DNA from: Nepenthes gracilis
Lineage: Eukaryota > Streptophyta > Magnoliopsida > Caryophyllales > Nepenthaceae
Assembly: GCA_033239525.1 (NCBI GenBank)
Contig: BSYO01000003.1
Span: forward strand, 10,906,001-10,970,000
DNA length: 64,000 bases
Reading direction: 5' to 3'
The translations under genes were made by a program, and so were the position numbers. The notes beneath the pieces were generated by a model, which did no database searches, was not told the origin of the DNA, and worked only from the letters and a program-made list of their open reading frames with translations. Positions 22,982 to 34,500 of the stretch are shown here, one piece after another (position 1 is the first letter of the stretch; every line of letters begins with the position of its first letter).

Positions 22982-25463
22982 TGTGACGGAACATATATAT
23001 ATATTTTTTTACAACACAAGATCATAGATGTCATCTAGGACCCATATATTTTTAACCATAATAAGTATAGCAAAAGTCATTCTAAATACTTACGGAAACA
23101 TTCATATTTATTCTAAAATATTTATTTCCGAGTACATAGTCAAAAGGTCTAATCATGAAAGTTTATGAATCATAATCAAGTCATTACAATAATATTCTCC
23201 CAAAATAAACTTCCGAGTCTTTAATGATTCTTCAGACAAGCTCTAATCACTCTAACTCGTCAGGCACCAACTCTAAAGTCTCATCTGAGGGAAGGAAAAA
23301 ATATAAAATAGTGATCCGAGGCTCAACAAGGTACATGCAGATATATAGTAAAACATATATGCGGAACATATCTCAGCAAAACAGATACTATTGCACATAA
23401 AATTACAATTGCCATAAGGAAGTAATTCATAACAGAAACGTATCCAGAACTGTTAGAAATATAAACGGTCTTCGGAAATTCGAAATCAAAGTACTCATAT
23501 TTCAGAAAGCAGAAGTCGGTTTTACTTCCATATTTTACAGAAATCTCATCTTTATCAGTAAAGGACCCTACCAGTTGACCCTACTGGCGAAGGGGGTGAA
23601 TAATCGAGGATAGATTGTGTACATCTCCCCACAATCAATGGCAATAAACGGAACAGAACGGATGATCCCACCTCACGAGATCCTTCCCCAATCCAAGGGG
23701 GTGCCAGCCAGAACAGAACAGAATCTACCCTCTACATTGTAATGCCTCGAGGAGAAGCGGACCATAAATAACTCCATGGACAGAGTTATCCTCGATTACC
23801 ACCATAACGTTCTAAGGCATGCCGGAGAACCTAACCTGACTGCATATCAGTCTTAGGTCCAAAATAATAGAAACAGAAATACTTCCTTCTTATTGCTTAC
23901 TGAAAGCCATTTTCAGTAAAGCCAGAGTTAATTTTCAGTACGAAATCGGAGTTCATTTTCAATACAAAGCCAGAGTTCATTTTCTTAAAATGCCGGAGTT
24001 CAGAAAATCGGAGTTCTTTTTTTCAAAAAGTTAGAGTTCAAAAAGCAGGAGTTCTTTTTCTTAAAAAGCCGGAGTTCAAAAAGCCGGAGTTCTTTTTCTC
24101 AAAAAGTTAGAGTTCAAAAGGCCAGAGTTCTTTTTCTCAAAAAATCGGAGTTCAAAAAGCTGGAGTTCTTTTTTTTAAAAAAGCCGAAATTCTTTTTCTC
24201 AAAAAGTCGGAGTTCTTTTTCTCAAAAAGTCGGAGTCCAAAAAGTCGGAGTTCTTTTTCTCAAAAAGCCGGAGTTTTTTTCTCAAAAAGCCGGAGTTTAA
24301 AAAACCGGAGTTCTTTTCTTAAAAAGTCAGAGTTTTTTTCTCAAAAAGTCGGAGTTCAAAAAGTCGGAGTGCTTTTCGGATGGAGTGCCTTTCAGACGGA
24401 GTGCTTTTCACTCAAAGGGACGGAATGCTTTTCACTCAAAGGACGGAGTACTTTTAAAAGCCAAAGTTTCATAAATTTGGAGTGCTTTTTACTGAAGGAC
24501 GGATTGCTTTTTTCATTATGAAAAACCGAACTGATTCTTTATCAAGGAAAAATCGAACTTGATTTTATTAAGGGAAAACTGAACTTCTTTTAAGCATGAG
24601 GTTATCAGAGATTCTTCTTTAATCAATGATCAGAACAAACATTATACATACCGTAACATATACTCATTAAGAATCAGATATACTTGCAATAAAACATGCA
24701 TATACTTGCATTGAACATGATCTTTAAAGCAGGAGGGAAGGGTGTACACTTACAAACGAGACTTAAAAAGGGTAATCGTCCGAAGTACTCTCTGCAGTAA
24801 AACATGAACTTTAAAACAGAGCATGAACTTCAAAATAGAGTATACTTGCAGTATTCTTAAAAATAGAACTTTAAAGAGCAACGTCCGAAGTAACTTGCAA
24901 TATTCTTAAAACATGAACTTAAAAGCAGCGTCCGAAGTAACTTGCCTGACGGGCTGACTCAAAATTCTTTCCTCCTTGCCTGACAGTCAGTTTTTACCGT
25001 CTTGGAGCTCTCTCCTTCACTCCCTTCTCTCGGCTTGTATTTTGCCCCAACTTCAACACTCGTTGCCGGTATTTATAGAGGAGGGGTTAGGTGGAGTAAG
25101 TGGGGTAAATCACTTACTCCCGTACTTGTTTTCAGGGGTAGGTGGAGTAACCAGGTTAGCTTACTTACTTCATTCGGTCGCCGCCTAGTTGCTGCCTAGT
25201 TGGATTCTAATTGAATAAGAAAGTTTACTTTTATCTTTAATTACCATTAATTTAATTCAGGCCAACCGCTCCATTTTCATGCCAGCGGCCTACTCCGCTG
25301 CTGGCCAACCTTGTTGGGCCGTTTGTGATTCTGAAGGGTCGAGTTCAATTTCACATGGCTGAGTTCAAATGCAGTGCCGGTTCCAATTTTTGTTTTGGAA
25401 TGTCGGTCAACTTAGTGTACGTTCCGGTCAACATTTTAAGCCATTAGATTTTAGGGTCTCACA
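22982..25463 (-). mobile_element. Long solo LTR (family E) inside the D element tail
   Basis: On the minus strand the block begins TGTGAGACCCTAAAATC and ends TTCCGTCACA, as Tekay/Del-type Gypsy LTRs often do. It breaks the 3' non-coding part of the plus-strand D element. Flanking pentamers ttatt (22977-22981) and ctatt (25464-25468) differ at one base. About 2.5 kb long, with a hairpin-rich tandem array at 23,930-24,500 and a minus-strand TATA-like element at ~25,070. No interior or second LTR is present. Family and edges are inferred. Confidence 0.6.
23930..24500. repeat. Array of short units around CCGGAGTT with A/T-run stems
   Basis: More than 20 imperfect units such as AAAAAGCCGGAGTTCTTTTT (24078-24097): an A5-G stem, the loop CCGGAGTT, and a C-T5 stem. 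Towards the right the units change to GACGGAGTGCTTTTCA. Each unit can fold on itself in either strand. It is not a CRISPR: the units vary in length and have no unique spacers. Confidence 0.85.
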
Positions 25464-25731
25464 CTATTTGTCTCCTATTGTTATTTTCTTCCTATTATGT
25501 ATTTTTGTACTAACCATGGTTGTCTAGACATAGTAGTTCTCCCATGGTGCATAGCAGCTCAGCAACTTCCTCCTTTTTTTTATACTTCATTTTGTATTAT
25601 GTCGATTATATCTAGAAGTCAATTTTTATATATACGGGTTCTATCTGGTGATATTTGAACCCGTGATTATCTTATATTTTATTTTCTTATTTTGTATGGG
25701 ATTTTATCACGAAATTGATAAATGAGGAGAT
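25464..25731 (+). other. 3' non-coding tail of the plus-strand D element
   Basis: Matches the reverse complement of ~53,980-54,240 in the tandem D copies: an ACGGGTTCTATCTGGTG-like segment, then GAACCCGTGATTATCTT, then ATTTTATCACGAAATTGATA. It ends with AATGAGGAGAT as polypurine tract before the LTR at 25,732. Confidence 0.75.
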
Positions 25732-26750
25732 TGTTAGTCGTATTTTATATTGACATATTCTATGACTATATTAGATTGCTTGTTTGGTCATTCGTTGGTA
25801 CATTTTCACATGTTTGGAAGCTCTTCATCAAATTTTCGTTTGAGGATTGTCATTGCACCTCTCCCAATGACCATGGCTGCCTGTCGCCCAACTCGCACTT
25901 GAGCTCTGTTTACAGAGTAGTCGGAGCACAAGTCACGCTCGAACCTCTCTTGAGAGCTGATTCCGGAGAAGCCAAGCTCGAGGCACGCTCGATCCATGTT
26001 CGAGTGCCGTATCTAGTAATCCAGCGCTTGAAGATAGCTCGACCCACGCTTAAGTGCAAAAAACAAAGCTGTAGCGCTTGAGGACTGCTCAATATGCACT
26101 CGAGCGGTGCTATGTGTGACCGTGAAACCTTAGACAGCACTTGTCGCGTGCTTGAGCGCACTTTCCTCCCACGGCTATATTTTAACTTATTTTTTTGTGG
26201 CTCTATATATATACATTTCTTGTGATTTTAACCCGACGGCTTTGGAGCGACTTTAGAGCAGTTTTTACCTTGAAAACCTCTCACCTTTATGCTCTAATTT
26301 TGAGAAAATATCACTCCAAAATCTGTGTTTCATTGACAAAGTTTTTTTTCCACATTGTGCTATATCCTATACCCTTCTTCCTGCCTGTTAAACTTCGTGG
26401 TGACGTTGATAGCGTGGAAACGGGGTTTCGGTAGTGTTCGACAATTTAAGCAGTTTGTAAGAGAAGATTGACGTGAAAATCAGAAGGTGTTTGGTTCCAT
26501 TGCCGCGGGCAAATTCAAAGAGTTCCTTGGTAGGGACCACAATAGGCAAATAAGTCAGTTAGGTTAGCATGTTGATACCACCCGGTCTGTAAGTTAATTT
26601 TTATATTGCATATCTTGCATTGCCGTTAAAATCCAAAGCGTTTTATTTGATAATCGTGGTTATTAAGATTTTTTTTGTCACTAAAAATTATCTACTTTTT
26701 ATTATTATTTGTTACTTTACTTTTTATACTTATTATTATTTATATCATCT

Positions 26751-27343
26751 TGTTGCGTACCAAGAATACGGGTTATCATACGGATCAGGGACCGTAAATC
26801 GGATCTTCTTGCTGGTCGATCCGACGCGGATCCGCCCTCTATAATTTTAAACCTAAAACCTACACAACACAACTAAAAATAAGAGGTCAGAGGTCGGCAG
26901 GAATTGCTCCCACCATAAACCCTCCGACGCTCAAGTCAGATGTCTTTCCAAGAATATAGAAAGATAAATAGAGGATGCATATTTTGTGAATTGAGCATAA
27001 AGGGAAGTCAGGCTTCCAAGAATAGAGAGAGAATCCTCTTCAAACGGAGACCCCATTCTGGGATAGAGATGGCTCTTTATGCAAGATGTTTTGGACGGAC
27101 CACATGGCTCTAGGAAGACTGGTCAGCAAAGCTTTTCCTTTTATTCCTCTCTCTTTTTTCTTTCCTTTTTTCCCCTTTCCCTGTTGGGATGAAGTCTTTA
27201 TATAGTTGGAGGATTATCATTTTTATCCACAGCCAATCGCCAAAGATAACCGCCGGTCGTCCTTATCCAAAGCCAACCACCAAAGATAACCACCGGTGGA
27301 TTGGTTTGAACGGTTTTCTAGGGTGGGTATATTGTACACATCA
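26751..27343 (-). repeat. Left inverted arm (LTR, minus orientation)
   Basis: Starts TGTTGCGTACCAAGAAT and ends GTATATTGTACACATCA. Shares ATGTCTTTCCAAGAATATAG with the right arm and contains an inverse TATA-like TTTATATAG near 27,195. Confidence 0.88.
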
Positions 27344-27354
27344 TTAGCCCCCCA
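27344..27354 (-). promoter_or_regulatory. Polypurine tract beside the left arm
   Basis: The minus strand reads ATGGGGGGCTAA directly before the LTR start TGATGTGTACAA, as in element B. Confidence 0.6.
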
Positions 27355-27479
27355 TGTCGGGTGGTTTGAAAATTTTAACTCCCGGCATGTTTCTGATGGG
27401 ACGCTGTTTGCTTGACTTTGTCGACTTACCATCTTTGGAAAATCTAATTTTCAAAATTCAGTTTCTTTTGAGCCGCTCC

Positions 27480-27665
27480 GTGATGTAACCGAGGTTTAGA
27501 ATTTAATCTCCTTTGGGCCGCTCGGTGATGTAACCGAGGTTTAGAATTCGACCTCCTTTGGGCCGCTCGGTGATGTAATCGAGGTTTAGAATTCGACCTC
27601 CTTTGGGCTGCTCAGTGATGTAACCGAGGTTTAGAATTTGACCTCTTTTGGACTGCTCGGTGTAT
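27480..27665. repeat. 45-bp tandem repeats, about four copies
   Basis: Unit: GCCGCTCGGTGATGTAACCGAG followed by GTTTAGAATTCGACCTCCTTTGG. The multiple-of-three length creates a minus-strand 15-residue peptide repeat (ILNLGYITERPKGGR), which I regard as a by-product, not a protein. Confidence 0.9.
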
Positions 27666-28369
27666 GAGATTATCAATCCAAGCCTTTTTCTACGAATGCT
27701 GGACGACCTCAATTACGTGGGAGTTGAAGGGTGAAACTCCAGCGTAATATCTTGAGACCTGTACAAGTCGAAGCAGTTGAAACCACTAGAAGATTGTCAA
27801 CAAAGGCCGTTGTGTTGGGTTCGGTTACTCATGGTAGGATGTATTGCGCACGATATGACCTTAAGAGAATTCCAGAGTAAAAACTCTTGGAGTTGAATTT
27901 TCGAAGTGGAAATTCATAAATGAACAAAATCCAAACTAAAAATCTGGTGTAGATTATCTTCCGGAGGAAAATTTGGTGTGCGGCAAATCCGAAGTAAATG
28001 AAACCTCCGGAGTGGCTGAAATCTGGAGTCAGATGAAATTTCAGAGTGAAAATACCTTCAGAGTGGACTAAGAATCCAAACAGAGTAATCTTCAGGATTG
28101 AGATGATCTCCAGGAGTGACATAATCTGGCAAGAGAGCTCTCAAGCAGACTAGATGTAAGTTTCGGCAGTTCGTATCTGGCGTATCGGAGCGGACTTGGA
28201 CCGGCTGTGTGAGAGAGGAAGTGTAGAGCCGAAGTGGAATTTGAACCGACTAAACGTTAGACAGAAATCCGTAGTGGACTTTGAGTGGGGTATAACGCTT
28301 CTGGATGGAGTGGTTCTGAGCAGGAATGCCAGGTATGAAAATACAAACAGGTAAGTTGTGATAGGAAAT

Positions 28370-28535
28370 ACCGATTAGAATTGAAATCAGTTTTTACACC
28401 TTCAAAGGCCGATTCTGATTTTCCTCAGCCGATTTGAATTAAATCGGTTTTTACACCTTCAAATGCCAATTCTGATTTTTCTTAGCTGATTTGAATTAAA
28501 ATCGGTTTTTGACACTTTCAAATGCCAATTTGGAA
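28370..28535. repeat. ~62-bp tandem repeats, about 2.5 copies
   Basis: Units of GCCGATTCTGATTTTCCTCAG and GATTTGAATTAAATCGGTTT followed by TTACACCTTCAAA, inside the inverted-arm unit. ATCGGTTT/AAACCGAT-like words make them partly palindromic. Confidence 0.8.
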
Positions 28536-28650
28536 ACTTGTGAGAGAAAAAACCAACCGGTAATCTATGAGGGATTTTCGGAGTGCTTTGAGCTACCGTG
28601 CTACTTTCGGAGTGAGAGGAATATGGTTTTGAGCTACCCAGCCTGGAATA

Positions 28651-29147
28651 TGGGTACAGTATACCCAGCCTGAAAAACCGTTCAAACCATCTCTTTCAAT
28701 CCACCGGCGGTTATCTTTGGTGGTTGGTTATGGATAAGAGTGACCGACGGTTATCTTTGACGGTTGGCTATGGATAAGAATGATTATCCTCCCAGTATAT
28801 AAGGACCCTCCAAGAGATCTCCAAAAAAAGAGGGAGCCCTTCTCAGGGGACATCCCTTCTTAGACACACTTCTAAGCTGTCTATCAATAGGACGCATCCA
28901 TGCTCAATCCACTGCATATGCATCATCTATTTATCTTTCTATATTCTTGGAAAGACATCTGACTTGAGCGTCAGAGGGTTTACCGTGAGAGCAATTTTCA
29001 CCGACCTCTGACATATCGTTTTTAGTTGTGTTGCGTATGGTTCAGGTTTAAAGCTATGGAGAGCGAATCCGTGTCAGATCAACTAGTAAGAAGATCCGAT
29101 TTGTGGCTCCTGATCCGTAAGATAACCTGTATTCTTGGAACGCAACA
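28651..29147 (+). repeat. Right inverted arm (LTR, plus orientation)
   Basis: Begins near TGGGTACAGTATACCC and ends ATTCTTGGAACGCAACA. Its reverse complement aligns with the left arm throughout, apart from one internal deletion. TATA-like AGTATATAAGG lies near 28,795. The exact left edge is uncertain by a few bases. Confidence 0.85.
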
Positions 29148-29257
29148 CATCTAAATTTAAATATTCTTTACATGTATTAAATATTTTTATTTTTATTACT
29201 TTTGTAAATTTATAGGGTCAAAACTTTATTGTGATTTGGGACGAAAAGTTTCCTTCA

Positions 29258-29840
29258 TCATATATTATTTGAAAAAATGACCTAAAATAAGTCGGGTATC
29301 TTGGATGCGACTTAGTATGAGAACCCAGAGTAAAATGCACATATTTGGTGAGTCAGTGTACCACTACCACAATAACGGTCTTATCATTTGAATGAGGTAA
29401 GCGCTAATTTGAGTTCAGGCTCGATGTGAAACTGGAGTTGGCTTGAGAACGCCTACAGAATGTAGTTTAGGTATCATGTTTCTTTGGCATATATCACAGA
29501 TGAACATGACCCGGAAGACCGTTTGATGAAGACCATGCCATTAAAATAGTTGTCTGATCCTATGACTGATAAGCTGGAAGAACTCCAGAATGTCCTCTTA
29601 AACCACTATAGATCTCTCTTTGATCATCTCTCCATTTTGGTACTTACGAATGATTAGAATCTTCTCATATTAAGAAACTAGATCCCTATTTGCATTCTAA
29701 TTATATAATTTACTGAAAGAAAATTTTATCATAAAAGCATTATCAGTGAATATATTTTTTGTAATTTTTCTCATTATTTTTTTATTTGCTACAAGACAAA
29801 TAATATATATAATAAAACCTAATTTGTTTGGATATTGCAG
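29258..29840 (+). other. Intronic DNA just upstream of the first visible OSC exon
   Basis: No LTR edge after 29,257. It ends in a pyrimidine-poor acceptor, TTTGGATATTGCAG. The usual OSC first coding exon (start Met to the Met-Gln before Leu-Leu-Arg-Glu) was looked for here and through 1-29,257 and not found. An open stretch at ~29,500-29,640 (DPMTDKLEELQNVLLNHYRS) resembles nothing I can name. Confidence 0.5.
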
Positions 29841-30023
29841 TTACTAAGAGAGAACAATTTCAAGCAAATAATTCCTCCAGTGAAGATTGGAGAGGAAGAA
29901 ATCACATACGAGAAAGTTAAAATAACACTGAAGAGAGCAGTCTATTACTTTTCAGCCCTACAAGCTTGCGATGGCCACTGGCCTGCTGAAAATAGTGGTT
30001 GTATGTTCCTCATGCCTCCCTTG
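29841..30023 (+). CDS. Oxidosqualene cyclase (triterpene synthase), N-terminal internal exon
   Basis: Plant oxidosqualene cyclases fold 2,3-oxidosqualene into triterpene alcohols such as beta-amyrin at the ER membrane. This exon gives 61 residues from [17 protein letters not shown] to CMFLMPPL, in frame, bounded by TTGCAG and the consensus donor GTAAGT. It holds the first QW-type repeat, [13 protein letters not shown] (Gln-x3-Gly-x-Trp), and the family's EEITYEKV and [10 protein letters not shown] segments. Length and phase 0 fit the usual second coding exon. A frame reading on to 30,110 runs into the intron, and the apparent Met before LLREN is a TTG codon, not a start. Unusual residues: Cys in QACDGHW (usually Ser) and SGCMF (usually AGPLF or AGPMF). 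I think it is beta-amyrin- or friedelin-synthase-like; the product cannot be read here because the DCTAE active site lies in later exons. Confidence 0.96.
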
Positions 30024-30444
30024 GTAAGTTCCCAAGCAACTCATTGTAGAGTCACTCAATTGTTTCACATAATTGATGCTATTGTTGGTCACAAATCTTT
30101 ATGGAACTGATAGAGTTACTATTACTTTTCATGTGCTTCATAGCTTAGGTTATTAAATATGTTATTTTGATCATGCTAACTTTCTCTAAATTAAATTAAC
30201 AACATGATCATGTAGTATTGTAAGTGTTGGTATCTCAGTATATTAGCACATTCACATTTCATAGTCTTTTAGTAAGTTTTAAGAGAAAGCGCAAAAACTA
30301 AAGGATTGAATATTGACTAGGAAGTTGGCTACACAGGAGCACAAAAGGATAGAGCGAACAATATCTATATGGCCTGAGTGCATTCCATTCCATTCCATAT
30401 AGCCCTTCCACATGACATTTGAGCAAAAAATGTTGGCTATAAGG
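30024..30444 (+). other. Start of the 19-kb OSC intron
   Basis: AT-rich intron sequence after the donor GTAAGTTCCC, before the first intronic element. Nothing else recognised. Confidence 0.6.
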
Positions 30445-31580
30445 TGAAAAAGATTAAGGAGTCCCTAATTTCAAATCGTTTTGACTATTTTCAAATTGTG
30501 AAATAAAAATATATAAGAATATATAATACATATCAAATATATACGGATTTAAATGAACTACACAACCAAAAAAATATAAGAAGTAAGCAAAATAACTAAG
30601 ATAGGATTTTATTGACGAAAGAAAATCTCGATAACTACGGTTATCAGGTAAAATCCTCTGAATTTCTACATCTAATAAAAATAATATATTAAGAAAGTTA
30701 ACTTATAGATTAAGTAGTATAGACATATCAACTTAGTTGACTTACTCCTATATTATAATTCTTATTAAAGAATTTCTTAGATTTACATTTAGCAATGGAA
30801 TTGAACATCTTTCGCTCTTTTTAACATTCTTGCTTTTTTATTCATAGAATTTTCACACACTATTAGATTCTAATTTACATGCTACCCATGTCTCTTATGA
30901 AGGTCAATAGGCAAAAAAAAAAAAAAAAGTAAATAACAAAGTATGTGAAGTGAGAAAATATCAGGAATAAAGCTCAATGTTCGAAGAGTAGTTTTTACAA
31001 AAGAGAGCTGTTTACAAGCATAGAAGAAAGAATTTTTCGCTAAGGCATCGTGAGCAATATATCACCAAAGGTGCCTCATAAGATGGAGAAGGGAGATATA
31101 TATATATAGGGGGCCCGAAATTAGGTTAAAAGATGTGGCAATTTAAAATTGCACACCCCAGAGCTTGAGCGTTATTCAGGCACATGTTTGGCTCACACAA
31201 GATTAGTGCCCCAATGCTCAAACATGTTTCGGGTGCACCTCAAGCATGAACAATCTAGAAAGAATGCTTTGTGCGCACTTTGAGCATGGGCATTTTGAAA
31301 ATTAAGCTTCGAGCAAACTTTGGGTGCACATTGAGTGCGTGCTATCAGGAAAGGGCGCTTGGTGCACGCCTCAGTGCACCTCATGCGCAGACATACTTGA
31401 AAAGGTGCTCGTGCGCGTGAAGGCATTAAGCAAGTGTGAATACTATGAGTTACGCATTCGCGATTATCGGATATTGAATTTAATGCAGATCTTCATGACA
31501 CAAAAAAGTACGCCAACAAATGACCAAATATAATTATGAAATATACTAATACATAATATGGCTATGACAACGTATAAAAC
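30445..31580 (-). repeat. LTR of the old D element (left)
   Basis: TGAAAAAGATTAAGGAGTCC at the left. The interior carries many GAGC/GCTC words with CGCACTTTGAGCATG-type imperfect palindromes in place of GCTCGAGC. The right edge is approximate. An A17 run lies at ~30,912. Confidence 0.65.
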
Positions 31581-34500
31581 AAAAAGTCTTAAGATCAATC
31601 TTGCATAAGTCTTCATCAGAAATTTTACTTATTATCCTCAAAAATTTATCTATCAAATATGAGTTTGCTTATCATCCAGATTCCTTTTTCTTATCATCAC
31701 GGGTTGCTGGTCAAGTCAAGAAAAGCTTCATTCCTTGCTAGTTCAAAATTTTCCATACAATGTAAAATTTGTGTACAAATTTAAATTTCTCTTTGAGAAG
31801 GGAAACAAACAAGAGAATCCACCTGCAACTTGTTTACACAGTTGTGTTAGACAAGGCTTAGCTTGCACAATGAGGTTTCATCTGAATAGGTTTTGACTTA
31901 ATATGTTAGACGACATTTTGACCATCTTGGCATAGTGGTTACAAAATATTATGGTGGAATCATTTAATTAAAACAAACTCTACTAAAATCCTTCTAGATA
32001 GGACTCATACAAAGGACCCTAAACTAATCCCAAAGACAATAATAACACGTAAAGTTGATGTGAACATCCAATTACTTCCCTACCTTGTTATATTCCACTT
32101 CTTAAAAAACAAATCCATCTTAGATTTTCAAAAAAGCTGGAGAATCAACATGACCATCAAAGAGGAATAACAATTCATCTTATCTTCATTACTAAAAATA
32201 GGGGGAAAAGAAAACTTATCAGCCACATAGTGAACTTATTGATACAGGACTCAATTTAACATTTTCTTGTAAATTTTCAATAATTTATCATTTATTAAAT
32301 TACATGCTAAAGTAATGATCTAAAAATTTTATCCTGTGAATATTACACTAATCATACCATGTAACTTTATTTAGTTTTTTGCATAAGATAGAGTATGAAA
32401 TTAAACAAGAATATAACATAATTACAATAGAAAAAGTTATTATACACATATACACACAATACTATAGAGAGATACGTAAATATTTAACCATTCTTAAATC
32501 CTATAATATAAAATCCCTTATATATTGGGTTCCCATTAATTTGATCAAGAAATAGTGGGATTAATTATAGACATGGAATGAAATTAATTATATCCTAAAG
32601 CTATTATTCTTCCAATTTTTAAAAGTAATATTGCATATCATTGGGATTGCTCTACTATGATGAGAAATTTTATAGGTTCGATAACAAAAGGTCCCTTTGC
32701 AAGAACAGATTAAAGTGTATATATTTAACCTACTTCAAACCTCACGATGTGAGAGCCTCTTACACTGTGCCATCTTGTTATAATTTTATTCTTTTTTTAT
32801 ATATTCAAATCATTCATTTCAAGGTTGAGAGAAACCCTAGGAACTAGCTTGGGACATATCTTATTAAAAGTGGTTGGAGAAGATTTGTTCATTGTGCACT
32901 CTTTTATAAGACGCTAAGGTGTCATTGATTCCTAATTTTATGGAAGCATGCAAACAATTTAATGGCAACAAAATATAGATTGATCTCCCCGTTTGTTTTT
33001 GGTAAACTATTTTTGTACTTCATCACAAACTGAACAAAATACAGATTGATCACCATGATTATTTTTGGTGCACTTTCTTTTTTGCTTCATCACAATCATC
33101 TTGATAAGAAAATTGATTTTCCATGCTAGTAAATCAATTAACAAGAGTAGCAGGAGCACACCATCAAAATAAGACAAGAAAAATGTGGGCAAATTTCAAG
33201 TGAATGCTATAATTGTGAACTTGAGCACTATAATTGTGAAAGTCCTTTCTCATTTTGCAAAAACAATGAAAACTATTTTCCCATCAATAATTCTGAAATG
33301 TATGGTTAAATTTTAATGCTAACTTGAAACAAAAGTTATTGAAAATGATCACAACTTTCATGCATAATTGAAAATAATCATAAATACATTGCTTAACATT
33401 CGAAATACATATATAGGATAAAAAGAGGATAATGATAGAAAAGACAAAGTTAGCATATGTAATAACAACCCAAAGAGATGATGGTGCTAATATTGGACCC
33501 ACTAGTGACCAAATTTTGGTGCTCCATATTCATGGCAATGGGTGGATGCTTTTTCTTATATAATGTTGAATGCAGTATAATTGACCACAAGGTACTAGAA
33601 ATTGATATGACTAATGATCATTGTAAGCGTTGGTTTCCAAACGCCAAAATTATACTCACAAAGACAAAAACTAATCTCTATGAAGATTATCTGTGAATCT
33701 TTTATTTAAATCTTTGAAAAGATAGTACTATAATATATAGTGTAAAATAATAATCACAAATAGTGGAATATAATATTTTATGTAAAAAACTTCTTTAGAA
33801 ATAAAGAAAAAAATATGAATTATAAGCATGAAAAATTTCATTATACGGTGACACTGACTATAAAACCTCTAATAACATAAGGATGTAACACTTTATAATG
33901 AAAAATCAAGCAGTAGAGAATATATATTAAATAAGAAAAAAAATAACTTGGAAAATAATATTTTTGACACCAATATGTAAAGTCAACAAAGAATAAAATG
34001 TGATTTAAAGTCCAAATGGATAAGTAAATATTCTTTTTCTTTCTTTTTTTTTTCATTGCTTTTTCTCTTTGTTAATGTACTCAAAATACTCAAAAATCCC
34101 ATATATGTTAACTCTAATAAATACACATGGGATTTTATATTATGTTTTGGTGCACGTGCTCCTCTAATGTGCATTTGGCATGACCCCTTTAGATAATTCA
34201 CACACATATCCTCTTCAAGCATTAGTCTCACTAAAATTAGCATATAAGTACCTTCCGGGTACACATCAGGTGTGCCTATCATTTCCTAAAAGTACACAGT
34301 CGTCTATTTAGCTCCTATGATGCATAAATACTTTCGGTTAGTTGGAAATGGCTTTTTCTTGGTCAACCAAACATAAACCTTGCGTGAATCTTTAATGAAC
34401 CCTGTCACTCAGTTAACTGTTAATCAACCCTTGCTTGTCCCTACCCAAGTGTGCTATTCGATGACATATCAATAGATGTGGGACTTATAAGAAAATGACT

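Larger units (their letters stand above)
26751..29147. mobile_element. Unit with inverted LTR arms and perfect TSD (family B relative)
   Basis: The left arm (26751-27343) and right arm (28651-29147) are reverse complements, not direct repeats. Both outer ends are TGTTGCGTNCCAAGAAT pointing inward. The unit is flanked by CATCT on both sides (26746-26750, 29148-29152). D LTRs without it read TATCATCTAGAGTTAAATAT at this place, so CATCT is a real target duplication. The left arm is a normal minus-strand 3' LTR with polypurine tract GGGGGGCTAA next to it. Where a direct 5' LTR should be, the LTR is turned round, so both termini are U5 ends. The right arm lacks ~100 bp in its middle. Arms share GACGCTCAAGTCAG with element B. 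No gag or pol is present. Confidence 0.9.
25732..29257 (+). repeat. 3' LTR of the broken plus-strand D element, interrupted
   Basis: Begins TGTTAGTCGTATTTTATATT (compare TGTTAGAGACATTTGTC) and runs to 26,750. It is interrupted by the unit 26751-29147 and resumes as CATCTAAATTTAAATATTC to about 29,257 (AAAAGTTTCCTTCA). It keeps the D landmarks TTCCTTGGTAGGGA and CCACCCGGTCTGTAAGTT. It is much more diverged than the solo LTR at 11,682, so it is an older D copy. Confidence 0.8.

Noticed and set aside
23930..24500. Regular repeats resembling a CRISPR array
   Set aside because: Units are unequal and contain no unique spacers, no cas genes, and the genome is a plant; it is a hairpin-type tandem array in an LTR.
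27503..27712. Minus-strand peptide with 15-residue repeats
   Set aside because: Direct result of the 45-bp tandem repeat; inside a non-coding element with no start context.
29835..30110. OSC frame read as a 91-residue protein
   Set aside because: The apparent start is TTG before the splice acceptor and the last ~29 codons are intron; the exon is 29841-30023.
32641..34282. Open frames of 60-99 codons in both strands
   Set aside because: No family resemblance, AT-driven composition, inside the decayed interior of the old D element.
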